A DNA stretch of 64,000 nt, from contig CAMJSX010000001.1 of assembly GCA_946408595.1 (NCBI GenBank), positions 1 through 64,000 of the forward strand, in the 5' to 3' direction. The notes under the pieces were generated by a model. The model was not told where the DNA came from and searched no databases. It saw nothing but the letters and a program-made list of their open reading frames with translations. The position numbers and the translations under genes were made by a program. Shown piece by piece: positions 46,749 through 56,117 of this stretch. The DNA comes from an uncultured Candidatus Saccharibacteria bacterium. GTDB lineage: Bacteria > Patescibacteriota > Saccharimonadia > Saccharimonadales > Saccharimonadaceae. Within the stretch, counting starts at the first letter, position 1. Each line of letters opens with the position of its first letter.

Positions 46749-47495
46749 ATGGAAGAGCGCGAAAAATCACAGAGGAAAAACAAAAAAGGTGGGTTAAAAG
46801 CGCGGGGGCAAAGATTAAAAGCAGGTATCTTGAAGTCTTATTATGGGAACCCGATGAAAGACATGCGATTAATCGCGATCACTGGTACTACGGGTAAAGT
46901 TACCGTGGCGCACTATGTCCATGAGATTTTAAGAGCTTCTGGCCAACAGGTAGCGGTATTAGCTTCTGACCAGCCATTTAAGGTTGGGATGCTACATAAG
47001 TTTTTGTCTGATGCTTGGAAAGCAGGGGCTGATGTAGTAATTATCACGGTCCCAGCAGAGACTCTACGTGATAATGTTTTTTACGGATTACCAGTACATA
47101 TTGCAGCAATGACAAATTTTGTAACGGCGTCTTTGAAGGATATGACAGCAGAAGAGTATTTGGATGATGAGAAAACTTTATTTGATATGAAGCCAGAAAT
47201 TGTAGTGATGAATCGCGATGATTCAAATTATGAAACGTTTGCCGATTTTAAAGGAGAAAAAGAAACGTTTGATTACGGTCTTACTGGCACGGATGTAAAA
47301 ATTCTCAACTCCAAATTATACCCGAAGGGCACCGAAGCTACTTTATCAGTAAAATCAGAAATTATTTCCGTGGCTACATTCGTTCCGGGAGAAACAGCAG
47401 TTTCCTATATGGCTTGTGCGACGGCTATTGCTAAGGCTATGGAAATTCCAGCCGATGCCATCATTGATGGGATTGCGGAGTATCAGCCAGAATAG
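46749..47495 (+). CDS. truncated Mur-ligase-like protein with altered P-loop
   Basis: LIAITGTTGKVTVAHYVHEIL in place of GTNGKTTT; 248 aa, lacks C-terminal ligase domain. Confidence 0.75.
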   Translation: MEEREKSQRKNKKGGLKARGQRLKAGILKSYYGNPMKDMRLIAITGTTGKVTVAHYVHEILRASGQQVAVLASDQPFKVGMLHKFLSDAWKAGADVVIITVPAETLRDNVFYGLPVHIAAMTNFVTASLKDMTAEEYLDDEKTLFDMKPEIVVMNRDDSNYETFADFKGEKETFDYGLTGTDVKILNSKLYPKGTEATLSVKSEIISVATFVPGETAVSYMACATAIAKAMEIPADAIIDGIAEYQPE

Positions 47496-48729
47496 TTTTT
47501 AATAGATTTCGCGTTACTTTGATATCTTCAAAATCATGCGGGCCATCGGCGCGAAGGATGGTTTTTTCGTGACCTTTACCTAAAATTAGGACCAGATCGC
47601 CCGGTTTAGCGGATTTAAGAGCAATTTCTATGGCTTTCTTACGGTCCAACTCCTTAATTAGGTCTTTGCCAAGAACTTTGCCGGCTTTTTCTGCGCCATC
47701 AATAAAGCCTTGGGCAATGACCTCAGGGTCTTCGTCGCGAGAGTCATCTTCGGTAATAATAACAAGGTCGGAGTTTTTGGCCAAAATTTCCCCGCGAATA
47801 GGACGAGTAGATGGGTCTCGGCGACCAGCGCCACCATGAACTGAAATGACTTTGCCTTTGTGCCCTCTCACGGAAGCAAAAACTTGCTCAAGCGCGTCAG
47901 GGGCATGCGCGTAATCAACAATAACAGTGAATGGTTGGCCTTCATCAATCACGTTCATACGACCTTCGACAGAATCTAGGGAATTAATCCCGGTTTCTAT
48001 TTGGCTATTTGTAAGACCTAATTTTTGCCCAACTAGGACAGCAGCAAGGGAATTGTAGACATTAAACTCCCCTGGGATTTTAGTTTCAATGTTTAGACCG
48101 TCTATTGAATATTTCACGCCCGAAACTGTGAGCTTGATATTCTCTGGGCGATGGTCGCCGTTCTTAATGCCGTAAGTAGTGAACTCTTGGGATATTTTTT
48201 TATAAAACTTGGTAGCTGAGTCATCAGCGTTTAATATGCTATATTTTGCTTTTTTGAACAGTTTGCCTTTGGCGTCACGGTATTTTTCGATAGTTTTATG
48301 ATAATCTAAATGCTCGTGCGTGAGATTTGTAAACACCGCAATCTCAAATGGAATACCAAGGGTTCTATATTCAACAAGGGCATGAGAGGTTACTTCAAGA
48401 ACAAGAAATTCTGCTCCTTGTTTTTTGATATCTGAAATACGGCGGTTTAAGGTCACGGCATCAACGGTAGTCATATGGCCAAGTTCGGGTTTTAGTTTAT
48501 CAACTCCATAGGCGACGGTGGTCATAAGGCCAGTCTTGTAGCCTGCAGCACGAAGCATATTCCAAATCATAAAACAGGTGGTGGTTTTGCCATTAGTGCC
48601 AGTGACGCCAATTACACGGAGGTTTTTGGCAGGAAAATGGTATTTAAGCTCGGCTACAACTCCTTGTGAAAAGTGGTAGGGCAAAACTAATTGGTTATAA
48701 AAGGGTAACTTTTCTAAAAGTTTTTTCAT
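47461..48729 (-). CDS. murE: UDP-N-acetylmuramyl-tripeptide synthetase MurE
   Basis: VIGVTGTNGKTTTCFMIWNML, TNLTHEHLDYHKT, DYAHAPDALEQVF, GAGRRDPSTRP. Confidence 0.92.
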   Translation of the reverse strand: MKKLLEKLPFYNQLVLPYHFSQGVVAELKYHFPAKNLRVIGVTGTNGKTTTCFMIWNMLRAAGYKTGLMTTVAYGVDKLKPELGHMTTVDAVTLNRRISDIKKQGAEFLVLEVTSHALVEYRTLGIPFEIAVFTNLTHEHLDYHKTIEKYRDAKGKLFKKAKYSILNADDSATKFYKKISQEFTTYGIKNGDHRPENIKLTVSGVKYSIDGLNIETKIPGEFNVYNSLAAVLVGQKLGLTNSQIETGINSLDSVEGRMNVIDEGQPFTVIVDYAHAPDALEQVFASVRGHKGKVISVHGGAGRRDPSTRPIRGEILAKNSDLVIITEDDSRDEDPEVIAQGFIDGAEKAGKVLGKDLIKELDRKKAIEIALKSAKPGDLVLILGKGHEKTILRADGPHDFEDIKVTRNLLKTILADTPQSHQ

Positions 48730-48762
48730 ATAAATAATTATATCACGGACAAGGGTTGCTAT

Positions 48763-49992
48763 TTAGCGATAATGCTTGAGCGATTCAATCGGGTTCTTAT
48801 TGGCGGCTTTGAGGGCAGGGTAAATGCCGAAGATAATGCCTACAACAATTGTGGTGCAAAGGGTGGTAACGAGTATTTGCCAACTAATATATGGCGTGAA
48901 CGGAGTGATAATTGAAACCAGGAAGGCTAGAATATAGCCTAGAATGATACCGAGGAATCCGCCCATAATTGACAGGATTAATGCCTCAAACATAAATTGC
49001 GACAAGATATTGCCAAAGGAAGCGCCGACAGCTTTTCTAATACCTATCTCGTGAGTGCGTTCAGCGACTGAGACGAGCATGATATTCATCACGCCGATAC
49101 CACCAACTACTAGAGAAATGCCGGCAACTATTGCGAGCATCCCAGAAATAATATTTAGCATAGCACTGGCTGGGTGAGTGATATCATCTCCATACACTAC
49201 GGTAAAATTGGTATCACCCATTTTGCTGCTTGTGAGGGTGGTGGTAATTGTCTCGGAGACAGTAGAAAGGCTATCTGTGTTGGCGGCCTTCACGTTGATT
49301 TGTTGGACTTGCAAGGAGCCCATTAAATCTTCGAGTAATTTGGCATCCATAATCAGTGCATTGTTAAAATCAACATTGTCAAAATTGATAGTATCGGTCA
49401 TCTCTTCTATCACGCCAATAACCATGAAAGTTTTGTCGTGGAATTTCAAAGTGCGCCCAACTGGGCTAGATGTGTTGAAAAGAAGAAGCGAAAGCATATG
49501 GCCAATTACAACGGTATTGTCTTTATTCTTATCAGTGAGGAAAGAACCGTAGCGAAGAGCGATTGGTTCGATGGTGACAAAATCTGGAGTGGTGCCAAGA
49601 ATAACTGCTGAGGCAACAACGTTGTCTTCATTTGAGATAGTGCCATGAGCAACTGCAATAGGCGCAACGGCCTTAACGTCTTCGATCTCTGCGATAGAAT
49701 CTACGTCAGACAGGGCAAGGTTACTTTTTTCGAAGGAGTTTGAAGAAGTGAGTTCTTCGATAATAGTGGTTACGGAGTCTTTTGTGGTGCTGGGGCGAAC
49801 AACAATAAGGTCGGAACCGACGTCGGAGACCTCTTTATCTATTAAATTAGAAATGCTCCCTGTGAGCGAAAGAATCAGAATGATGCTAGCAATACCAATA
49901 GCAATGCCGAGGCAAGTAAGAAATGAGCGAGTACGATTCTCTTTAATGGAGGTGCATGCTAGTCTAAAATGAGTACGAAAAAGTGATGCCAT
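48763..49992 (-). CDS. MacB/FtsX-family ABC transporter permease
   Basis: N-terminal TM, MacB_PCD periplasmic domain, C-terminal GGIGVMNIMLVSVAERTHEIGIRKAVGA. Confidence 0.93.
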   Translation of the reverse strand: MASLFRTHFRLACTSIKENRTRSFLTCLGIAIGIASIILILSLTGSISNLIDKEVSDVGSDLIVVRPSTTKDSVTTIIEELTSSNSFEKSNLALSDVDSIAEIEDVKAVAPIAVAHGTISNEDNVVASAVILGTTPDFVTIEPIALRYGSFLTDKNKDNTVVIGHMLSLLLFNTSSPVGRTLKFHDKTFMVIGVIEEMTDTINFDNVDFNNALIMDAKLLEDLMGSLQVQQINVKAANTDSLSTVSETITTTLTSSKMGDTNFTVVYGDDITHPASAMLNIISGMLAIVAGISLVVGGIGVMNIMLVSVAERTHEIGIRKAVGASFGNILSQFMFEALILSIMGGFLGIILGYILAFLVSIITPFTPYISWQILVTTLCTTIVVGIIFGIYPALKAANKNPIESLKHYR

Positions 49993-50762
49993 TATTTTTT
50001 CCTCCGATTAGAAGTTTTGCGTTTACGTTTTTTACCACGTTTAACCTCAATTTTTTGAGGCAAATTTTGGTCGGAAACAGTCTTGATATCGGTGTCAATT
50101 TGGCCATCTAGCATATTGATTACCCGCGTGGCATAAACTGTAAGGGAAGGATTGTGCGTCACCATAATAATAGTGTTGCCTTCTTCGTGGATGGATTTTA
50201 ATTCTTCCATCACGGCGACAGATGCGCGAGAATCAAGGTTGCCGGTTGGCTCATCAGCTAGAATAATTTCAGGATCGCTCACAATGGCGCGAGCAATGGC
50301 GGCACGTTGTTGTTGACCACCGGAAAGTTGATGTGGCAAATAGTATTCTTTTTCTTGAAGGTGAAAACGATCTAGAGCATCGGAAGCATTCTTAAGACGA
50401 ACGGTACGAGGCTGATTAATATAAACTAGTGGAAGAGCAACATTTTCAAGGACAGATAGGTCTTGAATAAGATTGAAATTTTGGAAAATAAAACCAATTT
50501 TTTTGGCACGGAGGCGGGCTTTTCTCCTTGAGGAAATATTAGCTACGTTTTCGCCATTTAAAGAATACTCACCACTGGTGGCGCGGTCTAAAAGACCAAT
50601 AATATTGAGTAGCGTGGTCTTGCCACAACCCGATGGGCCCATAATCATAATAAATTCGCCACGTTTAATAGTGAGGTCAAAATCCTTCAAAGCGAAGGAT
50701 TCGGTGTCACCATAACCGTAGCGCTTGGTCAATTTCTTTAATTCAATAATGTTTTCACTCAT
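49992..50762 (-). CDS. MacB/LolD-family ABC transporter ATPase
   Basis: IMGPSGCGKTTLLNIIGLLDRATSG; LSGGQQQRAAIARAIVSDPEIILADEPTGNLD. Confidence 0.96.
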   Translation of the reverse strand: MSENIIELKKLTKRYGYGDTESFALKDFDLTIKRGEFIMIMGPSGCGKTTLLNIIGLLDRATSGEYSLNGENVANISSRRKARLRAKKIGFIFQNFNLIQDLSVLENVALPLVYINQPRTVRLKNASDALDRFHLQEKEYYLPHQLSGGQQQRAAIARAIVSDPEIILADEPTGNLDSRASVAVMEELKSIHEEGNTIIMVTHNPSLTVYATRVINMLDGQIDTDIKTVSDQNLPQKIEVKRGKKRKRKTSNRRKK

Positions 50763-50834
50763 AATTTTCTCTGAACGGGTCCTGCCGGACCTTTTCCTCC
50801 CCCAGGTCCGTCACCCATTCATGTTAAACTATCC

Positions 50835-50924
50835 TGGCGGAAAGGACAAGATTCGAACTTGCGAACGGGTTGCCCCGTCACACGCTTTCCAAGCGTGCGC
50901 CTTCAACCACTCGGCCACCTTTCC
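50835..50924 (-). tRNA. tRNA-Ser(GGA)
   Basis: GGAAAGG/CCTTTCC acceptor, anticodon loop CTTGGAAAG, long variable arm, encoded CCA. Confidence 0.93.
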
Positions 50925-50933
50925 ATTTTGAGT

Positions 50934-51641
50934 TTATTTTAACTCAATTTGGCGATTATGACAATAGGCGAGAAGAGACGAAATGCCGAAAGTGACGGCG
51001 GCAAAAACGGCAAAAACTAGAAAGAGCAAATAGTTGTGTCCGCCGAAAGTCAAACCATAAAAATCTGGCCAAATCCGAATGATTGCCACAAAAATAAGGT
51101 AGGGCGCAGAGTAAATGGCGGGCGGGAGAAGGGAAAGGAGTCGGTCCTTTAAAGTGGCCTTTTGATTACCGGTGAGGAAAATATAGGAAATGGCGGCGAG
51201 CACTGGGTTTAAAAAGTGGAGATGAAACATAGGCCCAAGTAGCATATCAAAGTATTCTTTACCGCTGGCAGCGCGCATAGGAGCTAGAAACACTACTACT
51301 GTCAGGCAAGTGAGAAGACCGCTGGTAGCACCAATTAAATACCATGTGAGCAACCCGCGCGGTAAGGCCTTCTTATTGTCGCAGCGTTTGATTCCGATAA
51401 TTGAAGAAATAAGAGCGATAATGCCTAGCATGATATTGCTAAGAACGGTGAAGGTGACAGCGTGCATCCAATAATCAATATGTACACCGTATACGCTCTC
51501 GCTGACGTCTTTACGGGCGGCCCAAGAACCAAAAATTAAAGTGGCGGCTACGGACACCACCATGGAAAGAAAAATTATTAGATTTAGTGCAATAAACCAT
51601 TTTTTCTTGGTTTTGTCTTTCATACTATGATGATAGCACAA
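50934..51641 (-). CDS. hypothetical multi-TM protein
   Basis: six or so TM segments; overlaps the adjacent methyltransferase start/stop. Confidence 0.65.
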   Translation of the reverse strand: MCYHHSMKDKTKKKWFIALNLIIFLSMVVSVAATLIFGSWAARKDVSESVYGVHIDYWMHAVTFTVLSNIMLGIIALISSIIGIKRCDNKKALPRGLLTWYLIGATSGLLTCLTVVVFLAPMRAASGKEYFDMLLGPMFHLHFLNPVLAAISYIFLTGNQKATLKDRLLSLLPPAIYSAPYLIFVAIIRIWPDFYGLTFGGHNYLLFLVFAVFAAVTFGISSLLAYCHNRQIELK

Positions 51642-52872
51642 CTAAGTTTTCAATGTGAGGGGTATGCGGGAAAAAGTTAAAGGTTTTAACGGTTTCAAGA
51701 TGGTATTTTAAAAGGAGCATTTTGACATCGCGAGCCTGAGTAGCTGGATTGCAAGATAAATAGATAATTTTAGGAGGGTTGACTTCTAGAAGTTTATTAA
51801 TTAATTTAGCGTCACAGCCGGCACGAGGGGGGTCTAAAATGACGGTTTGGTCGTTTTTGATATGATCAAGCACATTTTCCGATTTATCAAGGATGCATTT
51901 AAGGAAGGTGCCATTGTCTTTTCGGAACGCAAGCTCGCTCCCGTCGTTACGGGGCTCGCTTGCTCCGTATTTGGCCCGTTGCCAAATATGCTCCTCAAAG
52001 CCAATAGCACCTTCCCCCACATTCTTTGCCATCTCTCTATAGGCAGATTTATCACATTCAACGAGGGTAAGGTGGCGGTCGCGGGCGACGGAGAGGCCGA
52101 TGGTGCCGACGCCGGCATAAAGATCTAGGACGTTTTCAGTATTAATGTGTTTTTTGATTTCATTAAGAGCCATTTCGTACACTGGGAGATTGATTTGGAA
52201 AAACCCATTGGGTGAATAAGAATACTCGTGACCCAATACTGTGTCGGTGAGGTTTTCAAAAACTGGGTGAGGTTGGCCGTTTTCATAGAGACCGCCAGAG
52301 ACTTCGCCAGCTTGGTTAACACGAAGGAGAAGCGATTGATATTTAAAGGCTGGTTCGTGACGAGAGTTTAAATCGTCAACGATGGCAGTGGCTTTTTCAA
52401 AAAGCTCGGGGCGTTCGATGGATGACTGGTCGATGGGTATTTTTCGGTGAGAACCACGCGCGTGGAAAGCTAGACGGATTCTAGATAGCTCGTTGTCCCA
52501 ATAGAGGGCATATTCCATTTTGTTGCGATAATAATATTCTTTCCCGTCTGTGATAATAGGTGGTGTGTCTATTTCAATTTGATGTTCACGGAACATCTCT
52601 ACTACTAATTCTTGTTTTAGTTTGAGTTCGTAATTAAAATCTATGATTTGCCAAGGGGAAGTAGATAAGAAACAAGCGTCTTTTGCTGGCACGCGAAAGG
52701 GGGACGGTTGAGAAATTTCGGTAGCAATAGCCTCGACATAATGAGATTTGTTTTTAGTGGCCTCATAACTCAAGACTTCTTCGCCAGGGAGAGCATTCCA
52801 GAAAAAAATCTTTTTACCATCTGGCATGGTGCTAAGAGCCTCACCGCCAGGAATAATTTTTGAAATAATCAT
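51625..52872 (-). CDS. TrmA/RlmD-family 23S rRNA (uracil-C5) methyltransferase
   Basis: FFQINLPVYEMAL...NVLDLYAGVGTIGLSVA; VILDPPRAGCDAKLI; IIYLSCNPATQARD; carries inserted palindromic element. Confidence 0.92.
   Translation of the reverse strand: MIISKIIPGGEALSTMPDGKKIFFWNALPGEEVLSYEATKNKSHYVEAIATEISQPSPFRVPAKDACFLSTSPWQIIDFNYELKLKQELVVEMFREHQIEIDTPPIITDGKEYYYRNKMEYALYWDNELSRIRLAFHARGSHRKIPIDQSSIERPELFEKATAIVDDLNSRHEPAFKYQSLLLRVNQAGEVSGGLYENGQPHPVFENLTDTVLGHEYSYSPNGFFQINLPVYEMALNEIKKHINTENVLDLYAGVGTIGLSVARDRHLTLVECDKSAYREMAKNVGEGAIGFEEHIWQRAKYGASEPRNDGSELAFRKDNGTFLKCILDKSENVLDHIKNDQTVILDPPRAGCDAKLINKLLEVNPPKIIYLSCNPATQARDVKMLLLKYHLETVKTFNFFPHTPHIENLVVLSS
51903..52015. repeat. palindromic element inserted in rlmD-like coding sequence
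   Basis: arms GGAAGGTGCCATTGTCTTT / AAAGCCAATAGCACCTTCC; 75-nt core TCGGAACGCAAGCTCGCTCCCGTCGTTACGGGGCTCGCTTGCTCC...ATATGCTCCTC. Confidence 0.92.
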
Positions 52873-52909
52873 ACTTTATATTATACCAAAAATATGTTAT
52901 AGTTTATAT

Positions 52910-55120
52910 ATGTCAGCTGAGGAAGCTTTAAGGTCAAACGAAAAATCTGCTTTAGAAAACAATCAAATTATTTCTCATGTAACTGGCCAAAAAACATACG
53001 CCAGTTCTAACAAGATGAAAAAAGGGGGTTTGGCGGCAGCTTTTATCACTGCAGTGATTGTAGTGTTCACAGCTTTTTTTAGTTCTGGGAATTTGATTCC
53101 TTCGGCAATTTCGGAGAGATTAATCGAGGAAACCGATGTACAATATGCCGATGCAGTAGAAAGCAAAGCTTTGGTTTTTCAGCAAGCGCTTTATGATGGT
53201 AACTTGCCAGAAAATACAGTAGCTAAACTTAAAACTAATAATGTCGAAGTGGGGTATGTGAAAGATGGTGAGTTTGTCGAGGCGAATCAGATACAGGGAA
53301 GTTTGAGTTTAAAAATTGATGATAAAGTTGTTTCAGCAGGAGAATTTACTGAAGAAATTAATAAGAACGCAAAACTATATGAAGCTTTTAACGGGGCCAC
53401 TTACTCAAGAGCGGCTTATTATTACGACAAGTCAGCTCAAAACGTGTTTAGAAGGTTAGGTATTTCTAGAAATAATTATTCTGGAGATGAAAGTTTTGAA
53501 GAAGTAATGACGAAAGTGTTAGGAGAAGGTAGCAATATTGATGTAGAAAGCGTGGGATTATACGAGAAGAAAAACGAGCAAACTGGCGAATCATATTACG
53601 AATATGGCGGAGTGGGGGAAGATGCAAATTCTTCTGACGCAGAGGATTTTGTGAATAACGTGACAGAAAAGACGATGGCGGCAGATAGTAGCCAAGCCAC
53701 TCTTGATGCGGCGAGTAGTTTAAATACTGCTGATACTATTTCAAAAGAGCAGAAATCTAGTCTGTTCTTCGTAGCCTTTATGGAAAACATCAGCAAGATG
53801 AAAGCGGGGCTTGGTAATGAATCAAAGATTAATGATGCGATGAATTATTTGTACAAAAACGAGGAGTCGGAGGTAGTAGATGTAAAAACTGGCGAAGTTG
53901 TAAAGGTAAAGGGTAGTATGCTCGAGTCTCATAGTTTGTATTCTGTTTTGTCAGGAGAAAAAGTGAATATCGATAAGGTTGAAAATTATTCTTCAGACCG
54001 AATACTAAAAACCGTGGAGAACCAATTAGGGACGTCTGGTGCTAGCGGAGCGATTGAACAAACGGTGGCTTCTTCGGGTCGAGGGATAAGGGGAGCGATT
54101 GGGCGTTTAATTAGTTGGGGAGAATCGGCGCTTAGCAGTGTCTTGTCTAGAATCACACCAACCGTCAAAAACTCTTTGGTGGATAATGGGTTTAACAATA
54201 CTAAAGGTATCGCAGGAGGCGAACTATTAGTTTCGGGAGCAGTGAATGTTGGCAAGGAGCTGGCTAAAGCTAGCGGAGCGACAGCCGGTGACGGGGAAGC
54301 AGTAAAAACTTATGCAAGGTTAAATAATTCTATCTTAGCTTTGGAGGCAGAAGTAGATAGAATGAACCGGAGTCCATTTGATATCACTTCTAAAAACACC
54401 TTCTTAGGATCGATTGTTTATCGGTTAGCTATTGCGAGTACAAAAACTAACTCTTTCTTAAAGAATTTAACAAATCTTTCTAAAACCGTGGCTTACTCTT
54501 TTGGGAAGCTCTTACCTGTGGCTTTTGCGGATGATAACGAAGAGGCGTTTTTGACTAATTTTGGTAATTGTGAAACGCTTGGTTCGGTCGGGGCGGTGGG
54601 ATCGGCTGAGTGTACAATGGTGGCTACTTTTGACACCACCACACTTGGCAATATATATAACGATGAGGCATTTATTGCTTTTGTAGAAAAGAACACGGTG
54701 CTTCAGAATGGCGTAAGAACAATTAAGAATAACTCGGATTTGGCGAAGTTTATTATTTATAACGATGAGAGAATTACGCCTGTGGGCGTGGTAGACGGTG
54801 GAATACTAGAATCTGAATCAAATAATAGCGGCTCGTTATACTTTGTGAGTGATGTTTTAGAAATGATAAAGAAATTTTTGGGCGCAAATAGTAACACAAA
54901 GAGATTAGCTTCGGGCGCTGCTTTTGTGAATTCAACTTCTAACAGTGATTGGGAGACTTACAAATACGCGCAAAGGTATGTGTCGCTAGCGCGAGCTCAG
55001 GACTCTTTGAGGCAATATGATGGTGACAAGACGGCTTATAGCACAATCAAGTACTTTGAGGGCACCGAAAACCCGGTCATTGCCTTTATTGATTATTACA
55101 ACAGCCTTGCTAGCAAGTAA
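52910..55120 (+). CDS. large membrane-anchored/secreted hypothetical protein
   Basis: start at MSAEEALRSNEK; TM LAAAFITAVIVVFTAFF; long Ser/Asn-rich region. Confidence 0.7.
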   Translation: MSAEEALRSNEKSALENNQIISHVTGQKTYASSNKMKKGGLAAAFITAVIVVFTAFFSSGNLIPSAISERLIEETDVQYADAVESKALVFQQALYDGNLPENTVAKLKTNNVEVGYVKDGEFVEANQIQGSLSLKIDDKVVSAGEFTEEINKNAKLYEAFNGATYSRAAYYYDKSAQNVFRRLGISRNNYSGDESFEEVMTKVLGEGSNIDVESVGLYEKKNEQTGESYYEYGGVGEDANSSDAEDFVNNVTEKTMAADSSQATLDAASSLNTADTISKEQKSSLFFVAFMENISKMKAGLGNESKINDAMNYLYKNEESEVVDVKTGEVVKVKGSMLESHSLYSVLSGEKVNIDKVENYSSDRILKTVENQLGTSGASGAIEQTVASSGRGIRGAIGRLISWGESALSSVLSRITPTVKNSLVDNGFNNTKGIAGGELLVSGAVNVGKELAKASGATAGDGEAVKTYARLNNSILALEAEVDRMNRSPFDITSKNTFLGSIVYRLAIASTKTNSFLKNLTNLSKTVAYSFGKLLPVAFADDNEEAFLTNFGNCETLGSVGAVGSAECTMVATFDTTTLGNIYNDEAFIAFVEKNTVLQNGVRTIKNNSDLAKFIIYNDERITPVGVVDGGILESESNNSGSLYFVSDVLEMIKKFLGANSNTKRLASGAAFVNSTSNSDWETYKYAQRYVSLARAQDSLRQYDGDKTAYSTIKYFEGTENPVIAFIDYYNSLASK

Positions 55121-56117
55121 GATCGATATTTTCGACGCTCGTGATGATGATTTGGTGATGCTTGAAATTTTGGACGAGGGCTTTGCGGCGTGATTCATCT
55201 AGTTCAGAGAAGACATCGTCCAAAAGAATTAGCGGCTTACTGCCGGTTTTTTCTTTGATGATTTCAGCTTCGATAAATTTGAGGGCAAGAACAATGGAAC
55301 GGGTCTCACCACGTGAGGCGGAGCCGTCTGCTGGTTTATCATTAAAATAAAAGATAAAATTATCACGATGTATTCCGTAAGAAGTATGTTTTAGGTATAA
55401 ATCTTTTTCTAAATTTGATTCGAGATTTTTAAGATAAGAATCTTCATTTTTTATACTAATTTCGGTTTGATAGTTCAGAGTAAGATTGTCGTTCTTCTTG
55501 GCAATACTAAAGTATGTTTTTTCTAATGATGAATTGATCCTATCAACAAGTTGTTGGCGGGTTTGATAAATATAGGTGCCGTATTTAGCTAGGAGAAGGT
55601 TCCATGAGAATAAACTGGAAGTTTCGACATAGTCGGATTTTAAAATTTCATTGCGTTGACGAAGGGCTTTTTCGTATCGCGAAAGGTAATTTGAATACTT
55701 TTCGTCGAGCTGAGAAAAAAGTCGGTCAAAATACTCGCGGTGGCGAGAAGGGGAGCCACTAATAAGGTTGAGATCGGAAGGAAGAAATAGCACAACTGGG
55801 TATTTGTGATTTTTGGGGAGCCGGCGGGTTTTTTTATCCATGATTGTAAAGGTTTTGGTTTTACCATCAAAGGTGACGGTGCTTTTTTCGCCACTATTAT
55901 TAATGATTTCTACACGATAAAACTCAGTTTCTCTTTTAATAATGTCTTGATCGGTGGCACGGAAGCTTTTTCCACGAGTTAATATATAGATGGCCTCGAG
56001 AACCGAGGTCTTACCGCAACCATTTTTACCAAGAATTAGAGTAGTATCATCGTTGCAATCTAGATGATAAGTGTCGTGATTTCGGAAATTAGTTAGGTTG
56101 ATAGATTTAATAATCAT
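55110..56117 (-). CDS. recF: DNA replication/repair protein RecF
   Basis: SINLTNFRNHDTYHLDCNDDTTLILGKNGCGKTSVLEAIYIL; SRGETRSIVLALKFIEAEI; LLDDVFSELDESRRKAL. Confidence 0.96.
   Translation of the reverse strand: MIIKSINLTNFRNHDTYHLDCNDDTTLILGKNGCGKTSVLEAIYILTRGKSFRATDQDIIKRETEFYRVEIINNSGEKSTVTFDGKTKTFTIMDKKTRRLPKNHKYPVVLFLPSDLNLISGSPSRHREYFDRLFSQLDEKYSNYLSRYEKALRQRNEILKSDYVETSSLFSWNLLLAKYGTYIYQTRQQLVDRINSSLEKTYFSIAKKNDNLTLNYQTEISIKNEDSYLKNLESNLEKDLYLKHTSYGIHRDNFIFYFNDKPADGSASRGETRSIVLALKFIEAEIIKEKTGSKPLILLDDVFSELDESRRKALVQNFKHHQIIITSVENIDLTC

Noticed and set aside
51834-52128. Overlapping ORFs (93-94 aa) in the RlmD-like gene as separate genes
   Set aside because: They exist because the inserted repeat is open in several frames; used as evidence for the repeat, not as genes.
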